A stretch of 64,000 nucleotides of DNA, taken from NCBI GenBank assembly GCA_947467145.1, contig CANIGJ010000015.1, forward strand, positions 34,394-98,393. The letters run 5' to 3'. Each line of letters begins with the position of its first letter. The stretch's first letter is position 1. The notes under the pieces are model-generated. The model worked only from the letters and a program-made list of their open reading frames with translations, was not told where the DNA came from and ran no database searches. This document shows, piece after piece, positions 24,997 through 35,562 of this stretch. Both the position numbers and the translations under genes were made by a program. Source of the DNA: Rhodospirillaceae bacterium. Lineage in GTDB: Bacteria; Pseudomonadota; Alphaproteobacteria; Rhodospirillales; UBA2165.

Positions 24997-25491
24997 ATGT
25001 TTGAAGACGAAACCCTGACGCTCGCGCAATCGCTGATCGATGCGTGCAAGCAGCGCAAGCTGATGGTCGCGACGGTCGAATCCTGCACCGGCGGCCTGAT
25101 TGGCGGTGCGATCACTGCCGTGCCCGGCGCCTCGGCGATTTTCGATCGCGGCTTCATCACATATACCAATGAGGCGAAGGTTGAATTGGTCGGCGTGCCG
25201 GCGGGTTATTTCGTGCCGGGCAATGTCGGCGCGGTATCGCCGGAAACCGCACGCGAAATGGCCGAAGGGTGCCTCGCGCATAGTTACGTCGACGCGGCGG
25301 TTGCGGTCACCGGCGTCGCCGGCCCGGGCGCTGAGGGAACCAAGCCCGCGGGCCTGGTCTATATCGCGGCGGCACGGCGCGGATACGCAACCTTGTGGAA
25401 GAAGAATAACTTCGCCGGCGATCGCAATCAGGTCCGCATGGCCAGCGTCAACGAAGCGTTACGGATGCTGACAGAACTGGTCTCGCGCTGA
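24997..25491 (+). CDS. pncC: CinA-family nicotinamide-nucleotide amidohydrolase (PncC)
   Basis: This is the single-domain CinA C-terminal protein, which deamidates NMN to nicotinate mononucleotide in pyridine-nucleotide salvage. The 164-residue protein has ATVESCTGGLIGGAITAVPGAS (active-site Ser and Thr), FITYTNEAKVELVGV and AVAVTGVAGPGAEGTKPAGLVYIA. The ATG at 24997 is preferred over an in-frame TTG one codon upstream. Its TGA abuts the ATG of the CPBP gene. Confidence 0.92.
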   Translation: MFEDETLTLAQSLIDACKQRKLMVATVESCTGGLIGGAITAVPGASAIFDRGFITYTNEAKVELVGVPAGYFVPGNVGAVSPETAREMAEGCLAHSYVDAAVAVTGVAGPGAEGTKPAGLVYIAAARRGYATLWKKNNFAGDRNQVRMASVNEALRMLTELVSR

Positions 25492-26205
25492 ATGTCGGTG
25501 CGCGATGACTTCTTGCCCCATCTGACGACCAAGAATTTTATCATCATCTTTGTCGGCACGCTCGGCATGGTCTTCGTTGCCGTGATGAGCTTTGCGTTGT
25601 TGAACGACACGCGCAGTCTGATCCCCAAGATCCCCGAAGCCACCCGCTACGTCGCGCAAGACTACGCTTATGTCGTCCTGATCTTTGTAGGCATCTACCT
25701 GCTTGGGTTCAAAGTAGCCAAGCTGAGTTGGAGCGACGTCGGTTTCCGGCGCTGTTCGCTTGATTGGATCGCCCAGGCCTTCATTTTGGGAACGATCATC
25801 TACAGTTTTCGAATCCTGGCGGATAACGTCTTCAGCGACATGTTCGGCGTGATGCGCATGCTGGAGCCCGGGCAGACCGACGCGGCCATCCTGCGCGAGG
25901 CGAGTCCCGATACAGTTGTCGCTTTTGTTCTCGTGGTTTGCCTGTTCACGCCGTTCGCCACGGAAATCTTCCAACGCGGCATTTTGTTCGCGTGGTTGCG
26001 GCGCAATTTCAATTTCATGCTGTCGGCGATTGCCAGCGCCCTGATCTTCGGCGCCTTGCATATCGAACTGGTGCGCTTCGCCCAGGTTTTGGTCTTCGGG
26101 ATTGCGGCCGCCTATTTCTATGAAAAGTCGCGCTCCATATGGCCGCCGCTGGCGTTCCACCTGACGATCAATTGCGCTTATGTGATCGGCCTTATGAGCC
26201 GCTGA
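25492..26205 (+). CDS. CPBP-family intramembrane protein with altered EExxxR motif
   Basis: The 237-residue protein has about six to seven transmembrane helices and belongs to the CPBP/Abi family (Rce1-like intramembrane glutamate proteases). Motif 2 FGALH (186-190) and motif 3 HLTIN (223-227) are intact. Motif 1 reads TEIFQR at 157-162, so the first glutamate of EExxxR is threonine and the phenylalanine before Arg is glutamine. Loss of that glutamate may abolish protease activity. It follows pncC without a gap and converges on coq10, overlapping it by 14 bases. Confidence 0.8.
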   Translation: MSVRDDFLPHLTTKNFIIIFVGTLGMVFVAVMSFALLNDTRSLIPKIPEATRYVAQDYAYVVLIFVGIYLLGFKVAKLSWSDVGFRRCSLDWIAQAFILGTIIYSFRILADNVFSDMFGVMRMLEPGQTDAAILREASPDTVVAFVLVVCLFTPFATEIFQRGILFAWLRRNFNFMLSAIASALIFGALHIELVRFAQVLVFGIAAAYFYEKSRSIWPPLAFHLTINCAYVIGLMSR

Positions 26206-26638
26206 GGCGTTTGCCGTAAATCACTTCGGCGCGGCGTTCGAAAGCATTGACCATGATGCGCACGGCTTCGCCGAACACGACGCCGATCATCGCCTGCAGG
26301 ATGCGCGACTTGAACTCGAAATCGACGAAGAAATCGATACAGGTGCCGCTGCCGTCCGGCTCGAATATCCAATGGTTATGCAGATATTTGAACGGCCCGT
26401 CGGAATATTCGACGTCGATACGGTCGGGCTTGGACAAGGTGACGCGCGAGGTGAAGCTTTCGCGGAACATCTTGTAGCCGATGATCATGTCGGCGACGAC
26501 CAGGTTGCCGTCACGCGAACGGATGCGCGTGCCGACGCACCACGGCAGGAATTCGGGATACCTCTCGATATCGGCGACGAGATCGAACATCTCGGCCGGC
26601 GTATAGGGTAAACGCTTCTTTTCCGCGTGAGTTGGCAC
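26192..26638 (-). CDS. COQ10/RatA-type START-domain protein
   Basis: The 148-residue protein matches the Coq10/RatA family of coenzyme-Q-binding START proteins: PYTPAEMFDLVADIERYPEFLPWC at the start, IGYKMFRESFTSRVTL, and a C-terminal amphipathic helix. In mitochondria and alphaproteobacteria this family supports ubiquinone function in respiration. The gene lies directly downstream of lipA, the conserved alphaproteobacterial position. Confidence 0.9.
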   Translation of the reverse strand: MPTHAEKKRLPYTPAEMFDLVADIERYPEFLPWCVGTRIRSRDGNLVVADMIIGYKMFRESFTSRVTLSKPDRIDVEYSDGPFKYLHNHWIFEPDGSGTCIDFFVDFEFKSRILQAMIGVVFGEAVRIMVNAFERRAEVIYGKRLSGS

Positions 26639-26650
26639 GAAGCGCGCGTC

Positions 26651-27595
26651 TTAGCCGGCAGCAGCGAGCTTGGCGCGGCGCGCTTCGCGCATCACCGCGA
26701 AATCGTCATCGGCATGGTAGGACGAACGCGTCAGCGGCGTCGCGGACACCTTCAAGAAGCCCTTCGTATAGGCGATCTTCTCATACTCGGCGAATTCGTC
26801 GGGTGTCACGAAGCGTTCGAGCTTGGCGTGTTTCGGCGTTGGCTGCAGGTACTGGCCGATGGTGAGGAAATCGACATTCGCCGAGCGCATGTCGTCCATC
26901 ACCTGCAAGACCTCGATGCGCTCCTCGCCCAGGCCGACCATGATGCCGGATTTGGTGAAGACCTGCGGATCGATCTGCTTGGCGCGGTCGAGGATATTGA
27001 GCGAATGGTAATAGCGCGCCCCAGGGCGGATCGTCGGGTACAGGCGCGGCACGGTTTCGAGATTGTGATTGAAGACGTCGGGGCGCGCGGCGATCACCGT
27101 TTCCAAGCCACCCGGCTTGTCGCGGAAATCGGGCGTCAGGACTTCAACCGTGGTGGTCGGGGCATAGAAATGCACTTTCTCGATGCACTTGGCGAAATGG
27201 ACGGCCCCGCCGTCGTCCAGATCGTCGCGATCGACCGAGGTGATGACCATATGTCGAAGCGCGGTCTTGAGCGCCATCATGCCGACATTGTCGGGCTCGG
27301 CGGGATCGAGATGCGCCGGCTTGCCGGTTGCGACATTGCAGAAGGCGCAGGCGCGCGTGCAGATCTCGCCCATAATCATGACGGTCGCATGTTTATGCGC
27401 CCAGCATTCGCCGATATTCGGGCAAGCCGCCTCTTCGCACACCGTGACAAGGTTGAGTTCGCGCATCAGCCGCTTGGTTTCGCCATAGACCGGCGAGGTC
27501 GGCGCCTTTACCCGGATCCATTCGGGCAAGCGGGGCCGCTTGTTCTCCGGCTTGTTGCGCAACTGCGGGTGGCGAAAGGTTTTGATCTCGCTCAT
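26651..27595 (-). CDS. lipA: Lipoyl synthase
   Basis: LipA is a radical-SAM enzyme that inserts two sulfurs into octanoyl groups on lipoyl domains, such as those of the nearby pyruvate dehydrogenase subunits. The 314-residue protein has the auxiliary-cluster cysteines 53, 58 and 64 ([12 protein letters not shown]) and the radical-SAM cluster CTRACAFC (79, 83, 86). The C-terminal serine ligand is in the RSSYHADDD region. Its ATG overlaps the stop of the GT41 gene by four bases (ATGA). Confidence 0.97.
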   Translation of the reverse strand: MSEIKTFRHPQLRNKPENKRPRLPEWIRVKAPTSPVYGETKRLMRELNLVTVCEEAACPNIGECWAHKHATVMIMGEICTRACAFCNVATGKPAHLDPAEPDNVGMMALKTALRHMVITSVDRDDLDDGGAVHFAKCIEKVHFYAPTTTVEVLTPDFRDKPGGLETVIAARPDVFNHNLETVPRLYPTIRPGARYYHSLNILDRAKQIDPQVFTKSGIMVGLGEERIEVLQVMDDMRSANVDFLTIGQYLQPTPKHAKLERFVTPDEFAEYEKIAYTKGFLKVSATPLTRSSYHADDDFAVMREARRAKLAAAG

Positions 27596-29520
27596 ACGGT
27601 CACTTTCGCGGGTTCGGGTCGAACGGACGGTCCGGCGAAAATATGGTCCGGCGCGGCACCCGCATGGTAGCGTTGATACATCTGCGCATATGCGTCTTCA
27701 ATATATTTGGTGAATGTAGCCGTTTGGAACAAGGGGGCCGAGAGCCGGTTTTCCCCGAGTTTCCGCCTGATCCCTGCTAGGCGTTTCGAATCGTGGGCGA
27801 GTTCGACCGCGAGGTCCTCATATTCGGCTGCATTGGCGGCGATCATCTCCGGCAGTCCGATGGCGCCCAGCAGGCTGGCCGCGACGCGGCTTACCAACGC
27901 CCCACCCGGGCATGTGACCACCGGCAGGCCGGCCCACAGCGCGTCGCTTGCCGTCGTGTGGGCATTGAACGGCGCGGTATCCAGGAATAGATCGGCGGCG
28001 CGGTAGCGCGCCAGGTGCTGGTCCATCGCTTCCAGTCGTCCGGCAAAGATCAGACGGTCAGGATCGATCCCGTGATTTTCCGCCGCGCGGCGCAAGTTGG
28101 CGGTGACGATGTCGCTATCGCGCCGGAACCACAACACGCTGCCGGGGACGCGGCGCAGAATGCTCATCCATATGGCGAAGACGGGCGGCGTGATCTTGAA
28201 GCTATTGTTGAAGCAGCAAAACACGAAGCCGTTCTCGGGCAGCCCGAGTTCACCGCGGGTGAAGACATCATCGACACTCGGGCGTTTGTCGTCGTTCGGC
28301 TGATAGCTGTCCAGCAGATACGCGATCTTTTCCGAGAAATGGACGCGCGCGGCTACGGGGATGATGGTCGGATCGGCCAGGATGTAATCCATCGCCAAGG
28401 TGCCCGCCGTAGCGGCATATCCCAGATAGCTGACCTGGATCGGCGCGCAGCCCTGCGCGAACAGCCCGGGCCTCGTATGTTGCGTGTAGCCGGTCAGATC
28501 GACGGCGATATCGATCTTCTGATCGCGCGACAATTGCACGACCTCGGCATCGGATGAGGCGCGCACGTCATGAAATGCATCGAACGCCTTGACGAGGCGT
28601 TCGCGCAATTCACCTGAGCTCGCCGGGCCGTAGGAGAAACAGACGATCTCGAAGCGCTCGCGGTCGTGATGTTCGATCACCCCAGCAATCAGCATGGCCA
28701 CCGGGTGCGTCCGCATATCGGCGGAATAATAACCGACGCGGATTCTTTCCGCCGGCGCGCGTTTCGGCAGGGTTTTATGTCCGCCACCGGGGCCGACCTT
28801 TTCGCGCGCCCAGATTTCGACGGCCCGACGCTGCAGGGCGGGATCGTCCGTGAAGCCCAACAGCTGGAACGGCGATGCGGCTTTCTCGCCCCGCTCGATC
28901 TTCTGCGCGATGCGGGCGAGGTCATCCTCGAAACCCGTCCAGTCGCACATTTGCAGCTTCGCATAGAGCCGTGAACCGATCAGATAATCGTAATCGGGAT
29001 CGAGCTGCATGGCCGCGTCGTAGGCAGCAATGGCGTCCACCGGGCGCTTCATCTCGCGCAAGGTTACGGCGCGGCTGTGATGCGCCTCGACAAGTTTAGG
29101 GTCGATCCGCAGCGCCTCGGCGAAACCCTTGAGCGCGTCGTCGTGGCGTTTGAGTTCGCCCAGGCTGATCGCGCGATTGAGATGGGCCTCGGCGTAATCG
29201 GGGCGCCCCGCCATGGCCCGTTCGAATTTCGTTATCGCGGATATGTGGTCGAACCGTTCTTCGCGCTCAATAAGGCCGAGATTGAGCCAGGCTTCCGGCG
29301 AATTGGCGTCCTGAACGATGATGTCCGCGATCAGCTGACGCGCTTCGCCATATTGGCGCAGATTGATCAGCGCGAGTGACAGGTTGTTCATCGTCGAGAT
29401 TCGGCCCGGCACCAAGCCGAGCGATGCGCGAAACTTGATTTCCGCAGCGGCATAATCTTTACGCTGGAGATGTTGGAGCCCGTCGAAGAACAGGGCCTTG
29501 GCCGACTCGAAGGCATCCAT
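27592..29520 (-). CDS. TPR-containing O-GlcNAc-transferase-like protein (GT41)
   Basis: The 642-residue protein starts at the ATG at 29520; an in-frame upstream start would overlap the GNAT gene. About five TPR units (residues ~4-176) precede a GT41 catalytic region. The residues that matter in human OGT have counterparts here: His272 in DMRTHP, Lys442 in FNNSFK and the pyrophosphate-binding HTT at 521-523, followed by [15 protein letters not shown]. It is probably an active protein glycosyltransferase, with TPRs choosing the substrate. Bacterial relatives modify adhesins, flagellin or unknown cytoplasmic proteins; no such target is encoded here. It sits between lipA and lpd, coupled to lipA. 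Confidence 0.88.
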   Translation of the reverse strand: MDAFESAKALFFDGLQHLQRKDYAAAEIKFRASLGLVPGRISTMNNLSLALINLRQYGEARQLIADIIVQDANSPEAWLNLGLIEREERFDHISAITKFERAMAGRPDYAEAHLNRAISLGELKRHDDALKGFAEALRIDPKLVEAHHSRAVTLREMKRPVDAIAAYDAAMQLDPDYDYLIGSRLYAKLQMCDWTGFEDDLARIAQKIERGEKAASPFQLLGFTDDPALQRRAVEIWAREKVGPGGGHKTLPKRAPAERIRVGYYSADMRTHPVAMLIAGVIEHHDRERFEIVCFSYGPASSGELRERLVKAFDAFHDVRASSDAEVVQLSRDQKIDIAVDLTGYTQHTRPGLFAQGCAPIQVSYLGYAATAGTLAMDYILADPTIIPVAARVHFSEKIAYLLDSYQPNDDKRPSVDDVFTRGELGLPENGFVFCCFNNSFKITPPVFAIWMSILRRVPGSVLWFRRDSDIVTANLRRAAENHGIDPDRLIFAGRLEAMDQHLARYRAADLFLDTAPFNAHTTASDALWAGLPVVTCPGGALVSRVAASLLGAIGLPEMIAANAAEYEDLAVELAHDSKRLAGIRRKLGENRLSAPLFQTATFTKYIEDAYAQMYQRYHAGAAPDHIFAGPSVRPEPAKVTV

Positions 29521-29521
29521 G

Positions 29522-29968
29522 TCAGTCGGCCGTCGCAACGTCGTAGCGTACCCAATCGGTCTTCTGCGCTACTTGATCGTAGAGGTGCTGCGCCTTCGTG
29601 TTGCTCTGCTTGGTCTGCCAATAGACGCGCAGCCAGCCCTCGGCGCGCGCCCGTGCGATTATGGCCTCGATCAAGGCCCTGCCCGCCCCTTGCCCGCGTG
29701 CAGCCGGATCGACGAACAAATCTTCGAGGTAACAGACCGGCTGCGTCGACCAGGTGTTCGCGTGCACGACGCAATTCACGATGCCGATGATTTTGCCGTT
29801 GGCGTCCGCCGCAACCAGACCGAAGATGTCATCGACGGCGAGTAGCTTGTACCAGGTCGCTTCGGACACCGCTGGATCAAGTGTCTTTTCGTAAAAGTCG
29901 AGATAGCCCCGCCACAGACGGAACCAGGCGTCCTTGTCGTTCGACGAGAGCGAGCGAATATGCACCAT
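29522..29968 (-). CDS. GNAT-family N-acetyltransferase
   Basis: The 148-residue protein has the GNAT fold with the acetyl-CoA loop in VDPAARGQGAGRALIEAI and a final aromatic-rich strand (WLRVYWQTKQSNTKAQHLYDQ). The N-terminus (HIRSLSSNDKDAWFRLWRGYLDFY) resembles diamine/small-amine acetyltransferases. It lies one base from the GT41 gene and directly abuts the small membrane protein gene, so the group is probably one operon. The substrate is unknown. Confidence 0.88.
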   Translation of the reverse strand: MVHIRSLSSNDKDAWFRLWRGYLDFYEKTLDPAVSEATWYKLLAVDDIFGLVAADANGKIIGIVNCVVHANTWSTQPVCYLEDLFVDPAARGQGAGRALIEAIIARARAEGWLRVYWQTKQSNTKAQHLYDQVAQKTDWVRYDVATAD

Positions 29969-30226
29969 TTACCGCCGACGAGTACCGAGCCAACCAATCC
30001 AATGACGCAAATTGGTGAAGTCGAGAAAATCGAGGAGTAGCCAAAGCACGAGGAAAAAAAAGAAAAACCACGACAAGACTAGGACGTCTTCAAGAGGCGG
30101 AAACGCGGTCTTAACCGTGGCGACGTAATAAATGGCTAGCGCCATGAGAAACGAAAACGAGAGCAGCAGCGCCTTGAAATAGGTGGTTCGTAATTTCTGC
30201 CCAATGGTCAGATCGTCGTCGTTCAA
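29969..30226 (-). CDS. Small two-helix membrane protein
   Basis: The 85-residue protein has two predicted transmembrane helices (about 18-37 and 47-66) separated by a short acidic loop, and ends with a basic tail GTRRR. Phenylalanine and leucine dominate the second helix (SWFFFFFLVLWLLLDFLDF). Its start overlaps the lpd stop by four bases and its stop touches the GNAT start. I do not recognise the family. Its tight packing between lpd and GNAT supports it as a real gene. Confidence 0.65.
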   Translation of the reverse strand: MNDDDLTIGQKLRTTYFKALLLSFSFLMALAIYYVATVKTAFPPLEDVLVLSWFFFFFLVLWLLLDFLDFTNLRHWIGWLGTRRR

Positions 30227-31617
30227 ACGTGCATCACCCGGCCGTAGGCATCGAGCACTGCTTCATGCATGACCTCGGATACGGTCGGATGCGGGAAGAT
30301 AGTGTCCATCAGCTCAGCCTCGGTCGTCTCGAGCGTCTTGCCGATTACGTAGCCTTGGATCAGCTCGGTGACTTCGGCGCCGATCAGATGCGCGCCGAGC
30401 AGTTCACCGGTCTTGGCGTCGAACACGACCTTGGCCATGCCGTCGCGTTCGCCGATGGCGGACGCCTTGCCGTTGCCGACGAACGGGAAGCGGCCGACCT
30501 TGACCTGGTAGCCCTTCTCCTTCGCCGCAGCCTCGGTGAGGCCGACCGAGGCGATCTGCGGGTGGCAATAGGTGCAGCCTGGAATGCGCGTGGTATCGAG
30601 CGGATGCGGATGGAGCCCTGCGATCTTTTCGACGCACATCACGCCTTCATGGCTCGCCTTGTGCGCCAGCCACGGCGGGCCGGCGAGATCGCCGATAGCG
30701 TAGACGCCGGGCTCGCCCGTGCGGCACCATTCGTCGATCACGACATGGGTGCGATCGACCTTCACCTTGGTGCCTTCGAGGCCTAGATTTTCCACATTGC
30801 CGACGATGCCGACGGCGGAGATGACGCGTTCGACCGTGATTTCGCTCGTCTTGCCGCCGGCTTCGATCGTCACGGTGACGGAATTGTCGCCCTTCTTGAG
30901 GCTTTTCACTGCCGCGCCGGTCATGATCTTCATGCCCTGCTTTTCGAACTGCTTATGCGCGAACTTGGAAATCTCCTCGTCCTCGACCGCCAGGATGCGC
31001 GGCAGCACTTCGACGACAGTCACCTCCGCGCCGAGCGTGCGATAGAACGATGCGAACTCGATACCGATGGCGCCCGAGCCGATGACCAGCAAGGATTTCG
31101 GGAAGGTTTCGGGGACCATCGCTTCGCGATAGGTCCAGACCAGCTTGCCGTCGGCTTCGAGACCGGGCAGCGAACGCGCGCGGGCACCGGTGGCGAGGAT
31201 GATGTGCTTCGCGGTGTAATCGGATTTCTTGCCGTCTTTCTCGACGCTGATCTTGCCCGATCCGGCGAGCTTCGCGCTGCCCTCGATGACCTGGACCTTG
31301 TTCTTCTTCATCAGATACGCGACGCCCTTGGAATGGTCGTCCGCGATACCGCGCGAGCGTTTGACGATCTGTTTCAGATCGAACGTCAGCGAGCCGGCAT
31401 TGATGCCGAAATCCTTGCCGTGCTGCGTGTTGCGATAGATTTCGGCCGAGCGCAGCAGCGCCTTGGTCGGGATGCAGCCCCAGTTGAGGCAGATGCCGCC
31501 GAGCTTGTCGCGCTCGACGATAGCGGTCTTGAGGCCCAACTGTCCGGCGCGGATGGCGGTTACGTAGCCGCCGGGCCCACTGCCGACGACGATAACATCG
31601 AAAGAATTATCGGCCAT
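30223..31617 (-). CDS. lpdA: Dihydrolipoyl dehydrogenase (E3)
   Basis: E3 reoxidises dihydrolipoamide on the E2 subunit and passes electrons through FAD to NAD+. The 464-residue protein has an FAD-binding GSGPGGY, redox cysteines 43 and 48 in GGICLNWGCIPTK, an NAD-binding GSGAIGIEFA and the C-terminal catalytic HPTVSE. It follows pdhC by 10 bases as the last core gene of the pyruvate dehydrogenase operon. Confidence 0.97.
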   Translation of the reverse strand: MADNSFDVIVVGSGPGGYVTAIRAGQLGLKTAIVERDKLGGICLNWGCIPTKALLRSAEIYRNTQHGKDFGINAGSLTFDLKQIVKRSRGIADDHSKGVAYLMKKNKVQVIEGSAKLAGSGKISVEKDGKKSDYTAKHIILATGARARSLPGLEADGKLVWTYREAMVPETFPKSLLVIGSGAIGIEFASFYRTLGAEVTVVEVLPRILAVEDEEISKFAHKQFEKQGMKIMTGAAVKSLKKGDNSVTVTIEAGGKTSEITVERVISAVGIVGNVENLGLEGTKVKVDRTHVVIDEWCRTGEPGVYAIGDLAGPPWLAHKASHEGVMCVEKIAGLHPHPLDTTRIPGCTYCHPQIASVGLTEAAAKEKGYQVKVGRFPFVGNGKASAIGERDGMAKVVFDAKTGELLGAHLIGAEVTELIQGYVIGKTLETTEAELMDTIFPHPTVSEVMHEAVLDAYGRVMHV

Positions 31618-31627
31618 GTCGCGGCTC

Positions 31628-32932
31628 CTAGAGCAGCATCGTCAAAGGATCTTCGATCAGCGCCTTGAAGGCGGTGATGTAGACCGCACCCAACGCGCCA
31701 TCGACCGTGCGATGATCGGTCGACATCGTGCAGGTCATCATCGTCGCTATCGCAAGTGCGCCGTCCTTCACGATCGGGCGCTTCTCGCCGACGCCGACCG
31801 CGAGGATGCAGGACTGCGGCGGGTTGATGATGGCGGAGAAGTCCTTGATGCCGAACATGCCGAGATTGGAGATCGAGAAGCCGCCGCCCTGGAATTCCTC
31901 CAGCTTCAGCTTGTTCGCTTTCGCTCGCGTCGCAAGGTCCTTCATCTCGTTGGAGATTTCGGCGAGACCCTTCTGATCAGCCTTGCGGATGATCGGCGTG
32001 ATCAAGCCGCCGTCGGTGGCGACAGCCACGGCGACGTCGATATCGTGCCAATGGCGGATGGCGGTGCCGACCCAGCTCACGTTCACGTCCGGCACCTTAC
32101 GCATGGCCAAGGCGACCGCACGGATGACGAAATCGTTGACCGAGAGCTTGTAGGCCTTGTCGCCGTCTTTCGGCGCGCGACCGTTAAGCTCTTCGCGGAG
32201 CGCCAGCAGTTTGTCGATGTTGCAATCGACGGTGAGCTTGAAGTGCGGAATCTCTTGCGAGGATTCGGTCAGGCGCTGCGCGATGACCTTGCGCATATTG
32301 TTGACCGGCACGTCGGTATAGGTGCCTTCGGCGGCGGCCGGAACCGGCTTCGGTGCGGCGGGCGCTTTTGCCGCGGCAGCCGGTGCGGCCGGCAGATTGG
32401 CGGTCGGGGCAGCAGCCGGTGCGGCGCCAGGCTTGGCACCGTCCACATCGGATTTCACGATGCGGCCATGCGGACCGGAACCCGCAACGGCGGCGAGATC
32501 GACACCCTTCTCTTTCGCGATGCGTTTGGCGAGCGGGCTGGCGAACACGCGGCCCCCACTGTCGTTCTTTGCGGCAGCCTGAGGCGCCGGTGCGGCAGCG
32601 GCTTTCGGCGCTTCGGCAGGCTTCGCTGCAGGCGCAGCGGCCTCGGCCTTCTTCGCCGCAGGTGCTGCCGGTGCCGCCGAGGCATCTTCGCCTTCCGCCA
32701 GCAGCACGGCAATCGGCTGATTGACCGCGACATTTTCGGTGCCGGCGGGCACGAGGATCTTGCCGAGCACGCCGTCTTCGGCGGCCTCGAATTCCATCGT
32801 CGCCTTATCGGTTTCGATCTCTGCCAGAAGTTCGCCCGACGACACGGTGTCGCCTTCTTTCTTCAGCCACTTGGCCAGCGTGCCCTCCGTCATGGTGGGC
32901 GAGAGGGCCGGCATCAGAATATTGGTCGCCAT
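31628..32932 (-). CDS. pdhC: Dihydrolipoamide acetyltransferase (pyruvate dehydrogenase E2)
   Basis: E2 transfers the acetyl group from E1 to CoA and forms the core of the complex. The 434-residue protein starts at the ATG at 32932. One N-terminal lipoyl domain carries Lys43 in ETDKATM. An Ala/Pro-rich linker, a peripheral-subunit-binding domain ([23 protein letters not shown]), a second linker and the catalytic domain follow. His407 in DHRTVDG is the catalytic base. It is preceded by pdhB with an 11-base gap. Confidence 0.97.
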   Translation of the reverse strand: MATNILMPALSPTMTEGTLAKWLKKEGDTVSSGELLAEIETDKATMEFEAAEDGVLGKILVPAGTENVAVNQPIAVLLAEGEDASAAPAAPAAKKAEAAAPAAKPAEAPKAAAAPAPQAAAKNDSGGRVFASPLAKRIAKEKGVDLAAVAGSGPHGRIVKSDVDGAKPGAAPAAAPTANLPAAPAAAAKAPAAPKPVPAAAEGTYTDVPVNNMRKVIAQRLTESSQEIPHFKLTVDCNIDKLLALREELNGRAPKDGDKAYKLSVNDFVIRAVALAMRKVPDVNVSWVGTAIRHWHDIDVAVAVATDGGLITPIIRKADQKGLAEISNEMKDLATRAKANKLKLEEFQGGGFSISNLGMFGIKDFSAIINPPQSCILAVGVGEKRPIVKDGALAIATMMTCTMSTDHRTVDGALGAVYITAFKALIEDPLTMLL

Positions 32933-32943
32933 GATCCGCGCTC

Positions 32944-34311
32944 CTAGCGATAGCAGACGGCTTTGACCGCCTGGGTGACGCGTTCGACGGACGGCAGATA
33001 CAGCGCCTCGAGGTTGCGCGCGTAAGGCATGGGAACGTCTTCGCCGCACACGCGGGTGACCGGCGCATCGAGCCAATCGAAGGCATGTTCCATGGCGATG
33101 GCGGCGATCTCGGAACCTATGCCGGCGAAGGCCCAGCCTTCTTCGACGCTGACGATGCGGTTGGTCTTCTTGATCGAGGCCGCGATGGTCTCGACATCGA
33201 TCGGGCGGATCGTGCGCAGGTTGATCACCTCGGCGTCGATCCCCTCCTCGGCCAGTTTCTCGGCGGCCTGGAGCGCCACGCCGACCATCAAGGAGTATGA
33301 TACGATGGTGACGTCCTTACCGACGCGTTCGATCTTCGCCTTACCGATCGGCACGGTGAAGTCGGCCGATTTCGGCACGTCGAAGGTTTTGCCGTAGAGC
33401 AATTCGTTCTCAAGCACGATCACCGGATTGGGATCGCGAATGGCGGCCTTCAACAGGCCCTTCGCGTCGGCACCGGAATACGGTGCAACGACCTTGAGAC
33501 CCGGGATATGGCCGTACCAGCTCGAATAATCCTGCGAGTGCTGCGCGGCCACGCCGACGGCGGCGCCATTGGGTCCACGGAACACGATCGGGCAAGACAT
33601 CTGACCGCCCGACATATAACGCGTCTTGGCCGCCGAATTGATGATGTGATCCATCGCCTGCATGGCGAAGTTGAAGGTCATGAACTCGACGATGGGACGG
33701 AGCCCCGCCATCGCCGCGCCGACGCCGAGACCGGCAAAGCCATGTTCGGTGATCGGCGTATCGACGACGCGCTTGGCGCCGAATTCTTCGAGCAGGCCTT
33801 GGGAGACTTTGTAAGCGCCTTCGTATTCGGCGACCTCTTCACCCATCAGGAAGATGCGCTCATCCGTGCGCATCTCTTCCGCGATCGCATCGCGGAGTGC
33901 TTCACGGACGGTTTGGGTGATCATTTCGCCCGTGTAATCGGGCTCGGGAGGAAGGGATTTGGCGGCGGGAGCGGAGGAAGACGTAGCGGCTTGAGGTTTG
34001 GCTTCGGCGGGAGCTTGTTTCGCTTCGGCCGGTTTGGCGGGTGCCGCACCGGCGGTGCTAGCGTCCTCGCCTTCGGCGACGATGACGGCGATCGGCGTAT
34101 TGACCGCGACGGCCTCGCCGCCCGCGTTGACGATGATCTTGCCGAGCACGCCTTCGTCGACGGCTTCAAGCTCCATCGTCGCTTTGTCGGTTTCGATCTC
34201 GGCGAGCACATCGCCCGATGAAACCGTGTCGCCTTCCTTTTTGAGCCAGCGGGCAATGGTGCCCTCGGTCATGGTCGGCGACAGCGCCGGCATCAGGATT
34301 TGGGTCGCCAT
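32944..34311 (-). CDS. pdhB: Pyruvate dehydrogenase E1 beta subunit with N-terminal lipoyl domain
   Basis: E1 beta pairs with E1 alpha to decarboxylate pyruvate using thiamine diphosphate. The 455-residue protein is longer than the usual ~325 because residues 1-80 form a lipoyl domain (Lys43 in ETDKATM) nearly identical to that of the E2 subunit. An Ala/Pro linker follows, then the transketolase-like domain from about 130 ([18 protein letters not shown], with the catalytic glutamate). This fusion is typical of alphaproteobacteria. LipA, encoded nearby, should modify both lipoyl lysines. Confidence 0.97.
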   Translation of the reverse strand: MATQILMPALSPTMTEGTIARWLKKEGDTVSSGDVLAEIETDKATMELEAVDEGVLGKIIVNAGGEAVAVNTPIAVIVAEGEDASTAGAAPAKPAEAKQAPAEAKPQAATSSSAPAAKSLPPEPDYTGEMITQTVREALRDAIAEEMRTDERIFLMGEEVAEYEGAYKVSQGLLEEFGAKRVVDTPITEHGFAGLGVGAAMAGLRPIVEFMTFNFAMQAMDHIINSAAKTRYMSGGQMSCPIVFRGPNGAAVGVAAQHSQDYSSWYGHIPGLKVVAPYSGADAKGLLKAAIRDPNPVIVLENELLYGKTFDVPKSADFTVPIGKAKIERVGKDVTIVSYSLMVGVALQAAEKLAEEGIDAEVINLRTIRPIDVETIAASIKKTNRIVSVEEGWAFAGIGSEIAAIAMEHAFDWLDAPVTRVCGEDVPMPYARNLEALYLPSVERVTQAVKAVCYR

Positions 34312-34349
34312 AGGCTCGTTCCTTCCCCAGGATTCTTTATAGAGTGTGA

Positions 34350-35363
34350 TTAGGCTTCGACGAGGACGTCGGTATACAGCTCGGACAGTTCCGGCTCGGC
34401 GCTCTGCTGCGCGAACTCGGCGGCTTCGGTGACGACAGCCTTCACGTCGGCGTCGATCTTCTTCACCTCGTCCTCGGTCGCGATCCCGTCATCCAGGATC
34501 ATCTGGCGGATGCGGTCGATCGGATCCTGCTCGGAGCGGATCTTGCTCACCTCTTCGCGCGAGCGGTACTTCGCCGGATCGGACATCGAATGGCCGCGAT
34601 AGCGATAGGTGTTCACGCCGAGGATGTACGGCCCCTTGCCCGAACGCGCATGCGACAGCGCACGCTGGCCGGCTTCGTAGACCGCCAGCACGTCCATGCC
34701 GTCGACTTCTTCGTTCGTGATGCCGTAGGCCGCGCCGCGTTTATGCAGATCGCCGGCCGAGGCGCGGGCGACCGAGGTGCCCATGCCGTAACGGTTGTTC
34801 TCGATCACATACACGACCGGCAGCTTCCACAGCGAGGCCATGTTGAAGCTCTCGTAGACCTGGCCCTGGTTGGCCGCGCCGTCGCCGTAATAGGCCATGC
34901 TGACGCCGCCGTCGTTATTGTACTTGTGCGCGAAGCCGAGGCCGGTGCCGATCGGAACCTGCGCCGCGACGATGCCGTGCCCGCCGTAGAATTTCTTCTC
35001 CGTACTGAACATGTGCATGGAGCCGCCCTTGCCGCGCGAATAGCCGGTGCGCCGGCCGGTCAGCTCGGCCATCACGCCTTTCGGGTCCATCCCGCAGGCC
35101 AGCATGTGGCCATGGTCGCGATAGCTGGTGACGACGCTGTCCTTGCCGGGCTCGGCAGCGGCCTGCATGCCCACCACCACGGCCTCCTGGCCGATATAGA
35201 GATGGCAGAAGCCGTAGATCAGGCCCATGCCGTAGAGCTGTCCCGCCTTCTCCTCGAAGCGGCGGATCAGCAGCATGTCCTTCAAAAATTGTTTGAGTTG
35301 TTCGGGCGACAGTTCGTTCGCGCCCGCCCGCTTGCCCTGCCGTGCAACAGCAGTCTTAGCCAT
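34350..35363 (-). CDS. pdhA: Pyruvate dehydrogenase E1 alpha subunit
   Basis: The 337-residue protein binds thiamine diphosphate through the GDGAANQG...ENNRYGMGT motif and has the [16 protein letters not shown] loop, where the mitochondrial enzyme is phosphorylated. It is the first gene of the pdhABC-lpd operon. The ~200-bp divergent region upstream (35364-35562) must hold its promoter and that of the GST gene. Confidence 0.97.
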   Translation of the reverse strand: MAKTAVARQGKRAGANELSPEQLKQFLKDMLLIRRFEEKAGQLYGMGLIYGFCHLYIGQEAVVVGMQAAAEPGKDSVVTSYRDHGHMLACGMDPKGVMAELTGRRTGYSRGKGGSMHMFSTEKKFYGGHGIVAAQVPIGTGLGFAHKYNNDGGVSMAYYGDGAANQGQVYESFNMASLWKLPVVYVIENNRYGMGTSVARASAGDLHKRGAAYGITNEEVDGMDVLAVYEAGQRALSHARSGKGPYILGVNTYRYRGHSMSDPAKYRSREEVSKIRSEQDPIDRIRQMILDDGIATEDEVKKIDADVKAVVTEAAEFAQQSAEPELSELYTDVLVEA

Positions 35364-35562
35364 GTTCGCTCCCCAGCCCAGTGGGCCAATTTTTCGGCTC
35401 TAGCGGGGCTGACGCTGCACCCGAAGTAATTGTCGCGCAATCAAAAAAGTGTGATTACAGCGATATTGGTTAAATGGGAAAAGGCCTGCGGAATTTTATT
35501 AACCACGCTTGCAGGCGGACGCAATTTCCGTACGCTGCGCCAACGCAAGTTGGGAGATTTCC

